NCBI GenBank assembly: GCA_964373925.1
Contig: CAYJWS010000044.1
Coordinates: 1 to 10,139, forward strand
Direction: 5' to 3'
DNA: 10,139 nucleotides
From: CAYJWS01 sp964373925
Lineage (GTDB): Bacteria > Patescibacteriota > Patescibacteriia > Buchananbacterales > GWA2-38-13
Each line of letters opens with the position of its first letter. Position 1 is the first letter of the stretch. A program made the position numbers and the translations under genes. Below are positions 6,234 to 10,139 of this stretch, one piece after another. The notes beneath the pieces are model-generated. The model made no database searches and had not been told where the DNA came from. It worked only from the letters and a program-made list of their open reading frames with translations.

Positions 6234-6248
6234 CGCGCCATACGTATC

Positions 6249-6287
6249 GGCCCCAAACACACAGATGTGCTTGGGGCTTTTTCTTTT
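6249..6287 (+). terminator. Strong intrinsic terminator after the small gene
   Basis: G6250-A6261 pairs with T6266-C6277 (11 pairs, one A-C mismatch) around a 4-nt CAGA loop; the base half is GCCCCAA/TTGGGGC. A T-rich tract TTTTTCTTTT (6278-6287) follows at once. It ends the transcript of the small gene 16 nt after its stop codon. Confidence 0.92.
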
Positions 6288-6296
6288 CCTTATTTT

Positions 6297-6305
6297 TGCT
6301 ACAAT
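6297..6305 (+). promoter_or_regulatory. Extended -10 element of a nearly leaderless rmuC transcript
   Basis: TGC-TACAAT (6297-6305) is an extended -10 box with a 5/6 hexamer. Its predicted start falls at about 6311-6313, on or next to the rmuC ATG at 6313. No Shine-Dalgarno precedes that ATG, consistent with a leaderless message. The -35 position falls in the preceding terminator's T-tract and is weak. Confidence 0.4.
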
Positions 6306-6312
6306 ATAGTAT

Positions 6313-7344
6313 ATGGAATCGCTTCTCATACTCACGCTTATAATCGTTTTGGCAGGCTTTGGGCTTGTTATTTTTTTCTTGAATAAAAACGCGAAAGAGC
6401 CAAGAGATGACAAGTCGCTTCTCCTGCTTCAAAACCAGATTGACCAGATAACAAGGACATTGGATAGTAGGCTTTCGGAATCAACAAAAGCCATTCAGAG
6501 CCATTTCGGCCAGAGCGCGAAAATCATCACCGATGTCACGGAAAAACTCACAAAACTTGACGAGACCAATAAGCAAGTGCTGGATTTTTCAGACCAGCTG
6601 CAGAGTTTGCAAGATATATTAAAAAATCCAAAGCAGCGCGGAATTTTGGGCGAGTATTATTTGGAAACGTTGCTTAAAAATATTTTGCCCCCAGCAAGCT
6701 ATCAGATGCAATATAAATTTCATGATGGAGTAATTGTCGACGCCGTAATATTTTTTGGCGATACAATCATCCCCATAGATTCAAAGTTTTCTTTAGAAAA
6801 CTATAACCGCATTGTTGAAGAGCAGGATATATCCGAGCGGGAGAAGCTTGAGAAACTCTTTAAGCAGGATTTGAAAAATCGCATTGACGAAACATCAAAA
6901 TACATCCGGCCCGGCGAAAAAACAACGCCATTTGCCTTTATGTTTATTCCCGCAGAGGGCATTTATTATGATTTATTAATCAATAAGGTTGGATCGATAA
7001 AAGTAAACACGCGCGATTTGCTTGAGTATGCCGCGCGAGATAAAAAAGTGCATATCGTTTCTCCAACGACATTTTATGTTACTATGCAGGCCATGAAGGT
7101 TGGAATGGAGGCTTATAAAATACAAGAATCAACTGGGCAGATAATAAAGGATATAAGCGTTTTGGGCAACCACCTTCGCGCGTACGTGCAATATTTTGAG
7201 CGCCTTGGGAATAATTTGGGCACAACGGTGAATGCCTATAATCTGGCAAGCAAGGAGCTGGCAAAAATTGACAAAGATGTTGTAAAAATTTCCGGAGGTG
7301 AAAAATCCATTGAACCGACCTTAATAGACAAGCCGCAGGGTTAG
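6313..7344 (+). CDS. rmuC: RmuC-family DNA recombination protein
   Basis: A 343-residue RmuC protein. RmuC homologues limit inversions at short inverted repeats and belong to the PD-(D/E)XK nuclease-like group; the exact reaction is not established. Residues 2-23 form one N-terminal membrane segment, and about 30-100 are a helical, coiled-coil-like region. The RmuC domain follows (about 100-320). Family marks include RGILGEYYLETLL (109-121), D143 in IVDAVIFF, and IDSKF (155-159), giving a plausible E114/D143/D156-x-K158 nuclease-type site, plus KVHIVSPTTFY further on. It is somewhat shorter than E. coli RmuC, mainly in the coiled-coil part. It sits alone between the small gene's terminator and an inverted repeat, with its own extended -10 box. 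The family call is secure. Confidence 0.93.
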   Translation: MESLLILTLIIVLAGFGLVIFFLNKNAKEPRDDKSLLLLQNQIDQITRTLDSRLSESTKAIQSHFGQSAKIITDVTEKLTKLDETNKQVLDFSDQLQSLQDILKNPKQRGILGEYYLETLLKNILPPASYQMQYKFHDGVIVDAVIFFGDTIIPIDSKFSLENYNRIVEEQDISEREKLEKLFKQDLKNRIDETSKYIRPGEKTTPFAFMFIPAEGIYYDLLINKVGSIKVNTRDLLEYAARDKKVHIVSPTTFYVTMQAMKVGMEAYKIQESTGQIIKDISVLGNHLRAYVQYFERLGNNLGTTVNAYNLASKELAKIDKDVVKISGGEKSIEPTLIDKPQG

Positions 7345-7348
7345 ACGT

Positions 7349-7414
7349 TCATTGCTTCATGGTTTCATTGTTTTTTATAATGAGCAATAAAACAGTGAAC
7401 TAATTGAGCAATGA
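7349..7414. repeat. 26-bp dispersed repeat (copy 2) inside a 66-bp inverted repeat
   Basis: 7349-7374 is identical to 807-832. Here a partner arm, 7389-7414, is its imperfect reverse complement (20 of 26 positions) across a 14-nt spacer, so the whole could fold into a long hairpin. It starts 5 nt after the rmuC stop and ends 20 nt before the next start codon. No T-tract follows on the plus strand, so a classical intrinsic terminator is unlikely; it may protect mRNA ends or be a miniature dispersed element. Confidence 0.8.
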
Positions 7415-7433
7415 GAGTTGTTAATAAAGATTT

Positions 7434-8387
7434 GTGTTAGAAAATGAAATAGAAAACATAAATATAAGAAAAGCTATTTTTTCTACTGTGGCTTTTTTTG
7501 ATATTTTTGAATATCCTCTGACCGCGTGGGAGATCTGGAAGTTTTTGTATAAAAAGCAAGCAAGCCTCTCGGACGTGTTACGCGAGCTTGAGACATTGAA
7601 GCAAAAAAAAATGCTTACCTCGTCTCAAGGGTATTATTTTTTCCCACATAAGGAAAATCACATACTCACAAGAAACAAAAGATATGGCTTTGCCGAGAAA
7701 AAATATGCCATTGCCATAAGATGTGCAAGAATTCTCTCGTATCTTTGCTCCGTGAGGCTTATTTGCGTGTGTAATAGCCTTGCGTTAAGTAATGCGCGAG
7801 AGACAAGCGACATTGATTTTTTTATAATAACTCAAAAAAATAGGATCTGGTCAACGCGTTTTTTGGTAACAATTATGCTGCATTTTACAAAAATGCGCCG
7901 GCATCATGAAAAAATACAAGACAGGGTTTGCTTGAGTTTTTATATAAGCGAAGAGGCGCTTAGCCTTGAGAAGATTCTTCTTGAAAATGACATATATTTT
8001 TTTTATTGGCTTGCGAACCTGTATCCTCTGTATGACAGGGAAAATATTTTTGAGAAACTTTGGAACGAAAATATGTGGTTGTGCGAATATTTTCCAAATA
8101 TTTTTTTGCGCGCACCATCTTTGCGAAGGCGAGTAAAATCGCAAACACTCAAAAATATAATCATACGGCTTGGAGAGATTATATTAAACAGTTTTTTAGG
8201 AGAGATGGTTGAGAGGATTTTAAAAAAATTTCAAATGCGAAAAATATTAAAAAATACAGAAAGCGTTTTTCGTTTTCATGATACGCGCGTTATAGTCTCT
8301 GATTCAATGCTTAAGTTCCATGAAAACGACCGAAGAGAAATGTATCGTGAGGCATGGAATAAGAATGTGGAAAAATATATTTTTTAA
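7434..8387 (+). CDS. Winged-helix/nucleotidyltransferase-fold protein, polysaccharide-locus type
   Basis: A 317-residue cytoplasmic protein. Residues about 10-70 look like a winged helix (an FFDIFEYPLT segment, helices, then a Tyr/Phe-rich wing), and about 95-200 like a nucleotidyltransferase fold. The key motif is NSLALSNARETSDIDFFIIT (114-133): S-D-I-D supplies the two metal-binding aspartates (126, 128). The usual Gly-Ser is Asn-Ser here (N114), so activity may be altered. The C-terminal third is basic and helical with no domain I can name. The start is GTG at 7434, with no good Shine-Dalgarno; no in-frame ATG near the N-terminus offers a better choice. The next gene begins 11 nt after its stop, so the two form an operon. 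This points to a role in surface polysaccharide synthesis, but the substrate is unknown. Confidence 0.7.
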   Translation: MLENEIENINIRKAIFSTVAFFDIFEYPLTAWEIWKFLYKKQASLSDVLRELETLKQKKMLTSSQGYYFFPHKENHILTRNKRYGFAEKKYAIAIRCARILSYLCSVRLICVCNSLALSNARETSDIDFFIITQKNRIWSTRFLVTIMLHFTKMRRHHEKIQDRVCLSFYISEEALSLEKILLENDIYFFYWLANLYPLYDRENIFEKLWNENMWLCEYFPNIFLRAPSLRRRVKSQTLKNIIIRLGEIILNSFLGEMVERILKKFQMRKILKNTESVFRFHDTRVIVSDSMLKFHENDRREMYREAWNKNVEKYIF

Positions 8388-8398
8388 TAAGGAAACCA

Positions 8399-9685
8399 AT
8401 GAAAAAAACTATAGAAAATCTCTTTTATATATTTATTTTCTTGCTTCCGCTTCAAACGAGAAAGATTTTTTATCAAGGAACATTAAACGGTGGCGCGTGG
8501 GAGTATGGCACTTTTAGCATTTACGCTACGGAAATACTTCTTTGGTGCATTCTTATTTTGTATTTTGCATATATTGTTAAAAACTCTAAGCGCGAGAAAG
8601 TTCGTTTCACGCCTTCTTTAAAATTTTTTATATTCATAAGCATTGTTTCATACATATTCATAAACATTCTTTCCATTGCGTGGGCGGGAAACAAAACAAT
8701 AGCGTATCATAGCGCCTTTCATCTGGTTGAAGCCATTGCCCTTGCTTTTTTTGTAATAAATTTTTCATTTTCTTTCAAAGTTTTTGTTTGGTCTTTTGCG
8801 CTTTCGGGCGCGGTACAAAGTGTATTAGCCACATTGCAATTTTTTTTTCAGAGCGTTTTTGGATCAAAATGGCTTGGTATGGCTGCGCAGAGCGCAAGCA
8901 GTATTTCGGGCGAGTCGGTTATTGAAACGCAATTTGGACGTTTTTTGCGCGCGTATGGAACGCTTCCGCATCCAAATATCTTGGGAGGATTTTTGGCGCT
9001 CTCCGCGCTATTCTCGCTCTATCTTTTTTTGCATTCGCACAAACGATCGAACGAGGTATTGAGCTTGGGTATTTTTATACTCAATATTTTAGGAGTAGCG
9101 CTTACGTTTTCCAGATCCGCCTATATCGCGCTTGTGTTTGGGCTCGTGCTTTATTTTGCCTCAACATTTTTGGAAGGAAAAAAACTCAATAAAGTTTCTT
9201 ATGCCGCGCTACTGTACGTTATTTCCGCGATTATTTTTTCGATGATTTACCAAGAAATCGCATACACACGAATGAATAATACAAATCGCCTTGAAAGAAA
9301 ATCTGCTCTTGCGCGCCAGGAGCTTTTTAACGAGAGTTTGCATCTTATCTCGCAATCTCCATTAACAGGAGTTGGCGCAGGAAATTTTACATACGCCGTT
9401 TTTCAAAAAGTAAATCCAAAAAAAAACTATTGGGAATACCAGCCCGTGCATTCCATCTATCTTCTTATTTTGTCCGAAACCGGAATTTTTTCCCTTATAA
9501 TTTTTCTCGTGCTCCTCTCGGCCGTTATCGCAAGAATATGGTTTGAGAAAAACTTTTTCGCGCTAAGCCTTATTTGTATGCCGCTTATTATAGGATTTTT
9601 TGACCATTATTTTTTTACTCTCTATTTTGGAACAATCCTCTTTTGGATTATTTTTGGAGCGAGCCTCCGACAGAAAGAAGTCTAA
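8399..9685 (+). CDS. O-antigen ligase family (Wzy_C-type) membrane protein
   Basis: A 428-residue polytopic membrane protein with about 11-12 hydrophobic segments (for example around 8-20, 42-62, 75-95, 105-123, 127-150, 191-212, 240-258, 350-377 and 402-420). Family marks of O-antigen ligase/polymerase proteins are present: RAYGTLPHPNILGG (184-197), the SRSAY segment (238-242), PLTGVGAGNF (331-340), and the HSIYLLILSETG block (351-362) with its His and Glu. A long, mostly soluble stretch lies between about 285 and 350, as expected for the outer loop. Relatives join or polymerise lipid-linked glycans, or glycosylate proteins, at the outer face of the membrane; which of these applies here cannot be told. 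The ATG at 8399 has a good AAGGA site and follows the nucleotidyltransferase-like gene by 11 nt. No glycosyltransferase is in view. Confidence 0.88.
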   Translation: MKKTIENLFYIFIFLLPLQTRKIFYQGTLNGGAWEYGTFSIYATEILLWCILILYFAYIVKNSKREKVRFTPSLKFFIFISIVSYIFINILSIAWAGNKTIAYHSAFHLVEAIALAFFVINFSFSFKVFVWSFALSGAVQSVLATLQFFFQSVFGSKWLGMAAQSASSISGESVIETQFGRFLRAYGTLPHPNILGGFLALSALFSLYLFLHSHKRSNEVLSLGIFILNILGVALTFSRSAYIALVFGLVLYFASTFLEGKKLNKVSYAALLYVISAIIFSMIYQEIAYTRMNNTNRLERKSALARQELFNESLHLISQSPLTGVGAGNFTYAVFQKVNPKKNYWEYQPVHSIYLLILSETGIFSLIIFLVLLSAVIARIWFEKNFFALSLICMPLIIGFFDHYFFTLYFGTILFWIIFGASLRQKEV

Positions 9686-9708
9686 GTCTTTATTCATAGG
9701 AGAAGTGT

Positions 9709-10038
9709 TTACGTTTTGGCGTCAATTTTTCGAAGATCAAGCTTAAGCTTGTCTGCGAACACAAAGTCGCGGTGATCAAGGCGGAGATAGATGGCCAGCA
9801 TAGCGGAAGTATTTTCACGGATAGCTTTGAGTTCGGTCGCGATAATCTCAAGCGGTTCAAGTTTTTTTTCAATTGCGGCGAGCTGCTGGGTATGTTCGCT
9901 GAGAGTCTCATCTATCGAGGCGAGCTGCTGGGTATGTTCGCCAAGAGTTTCATCTATCGAGTTGAGTGTTTCTTTGGTAGCTGTCGTCCAGTCGTCAAAC
10001 TCTCGTTTGGTGAGTGGTTTTTCATTTTGTGAAAGCAT
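9709..10038 (-). CDS. Small coiled-coil protein with tandem 14-residue repeats, function unknown
   Basis: A 109-residue soluble, helix-rich protein with no signal or membrane segment. The middle carries two direct 14-residue repeats (SIDETL-x-EHTQQLA, about 27-40 and 41-54) and then a third degenerate one (AIEKKLEPLE). The spacing of Ile and Leu every 3-4 residues indicates a coiled coil, so the protein probably forms oligomers. The C-terminal part (about 70-109) is mixed and charged. The ATG at 10038 has no clear Shine-Dalgarno but lies about 23 nt after a predicted promoter start. The gene converges on the O-antigen ligase gene, with only 23 nt between the two stops. Short repeat-bearing coiled-coil proteins are common in small-genome uncultured bacteria, and I cannot name a function. 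Confidence 0.7.
   Translation of the reverse strand: MLSQNEKPLTKREFDDWTTATKETLNSIDETLGEHTQQLASIDETLSEHTQQLAAIEKKLEPLEIIATELKAIRENTSAMLAIYLRLDHRDFVFADKLKLDLRKIDAKT
9879..9962 (-). repeat. Two tandem 42-bp coding repeats
   Basis: 9879-9920 and 9921-9962 are 42-bp direct repeats inside the coiled-coil gene, differing at only a few bases. 42 bp equals 14 codons, or two heptads, so copies can be added or lost without breaking the frame or the coiled-coil register. Confidence 0.88.
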
Positions 10039-10067
10039 AGATTTTTAGTATGTAAAAGTCTTTCTTT

Positions 10068-10096
10068 AATTTACCAAATTAACCCAATAGTGTCAA
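10068..10096 (-). promoter_or_regulatory. Promoter of the small coiled-coil gene
   Basis: On the minus strand there is a perfect TTGACA (10096-10091), a 17-nt spacer, and TAAATT (10073-10068; 4/6) preceded by an extended -10 TG. The predicted start is near 10061, about 23 nt before the ATG. The arrangement matches the rightward promoter at 5857-5885. Confidence 0.55.
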
Positions 10097-10139
10097 AAAA
10101 TGAATTGCTGTAATTGTATCTAAGAAAAAAAGCAAGACC

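Noticed and set aside
5892..6290. Whole small transcript as tmRNA, RNase P RNA or 6S RNA
   Set aside because: The size fits, but no tRNA-like ends or T-loop of tmRNA, no conserved RNase P RNA core motif and no 6S-like central bubble could be found. Third-position GC bias favours a coding gene.
5982..6413. Minus-strand reading frame across the small gene and the start of rmuC
   Set aside because: It runs through the antisense of a strong terminator, the small gene and rmuC, has no ribosome-binding site and shows no family resemblance; it is an antisense shadow.

Overview
The window looks like chromosomal DNA from an AT-rich bacterium, most likely a Patescibacteria/CPR member of the Parcubacteria type. 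This is inferred from gene style: a divergent UvrD-like helicase, a divergent MurA homologue, a membrane-anchored LysM-M23 peptidase, RmuC, a winged-helix/nucleotidyltransferase gene next to an O-antigen ligase, and a small coiled-coil protein with internal repeats. No rRNA, tRNA, CRISPR array, transposase or phage gene is visible. The standard code fits all the genes; every complete gene stops with TAA or TAG.

Layout. Positions 1-743 (minus) hold the N-terminal part of a secreted protein built from 52-residue repeats; it runs off the left edge. Positions 744-930 hold its leader and promoter, with a 7-nt tandem array and a 26-bp sequence found again at 7349. Positions 931-5599 (minus) hold three genes transcribed in the order M23 peptidase, MurA-like enolpyruvyl transferase, UvrD-like helicase. 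The first two are 12 nt apart and form a cell-wall pair. Positions 5600-6038 are a divergent control region with one promoter facing each way. On the right side it contains a long structured leader with two mutually exclusive hairpins, the second followed by a T-tract. The leader feeds a small GC-rich gene (6039-6233) that ends in a textbook intrinsic terminator.

Positions 6313-7344 (plus) encode RmuC, apparently from an almost leaderless transcript. An inverted repeat at 7349-7414 separates it from a two-gene operon (7434-9685): a winged-helix/nucleotidyltransferase-like protein and an O-antigen ligase-family membrane protein, probably for surface polysaccharide. At the right end a convergent minus-strand gene (9709-10038) encodes a short coiled-coil protein with a 42-bp internal duplication.

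The most interesting part is 5857-6287. A small gene of unknown function, with codon use unlike its neighbours, sits behind an attenuator-like leader that matches no riboswitch I can name. Also worth checking are the missing canonical start of the M23 peptidase, the dispersed 26-bp element, and the near-identical three-repeat block in the secreted protein.
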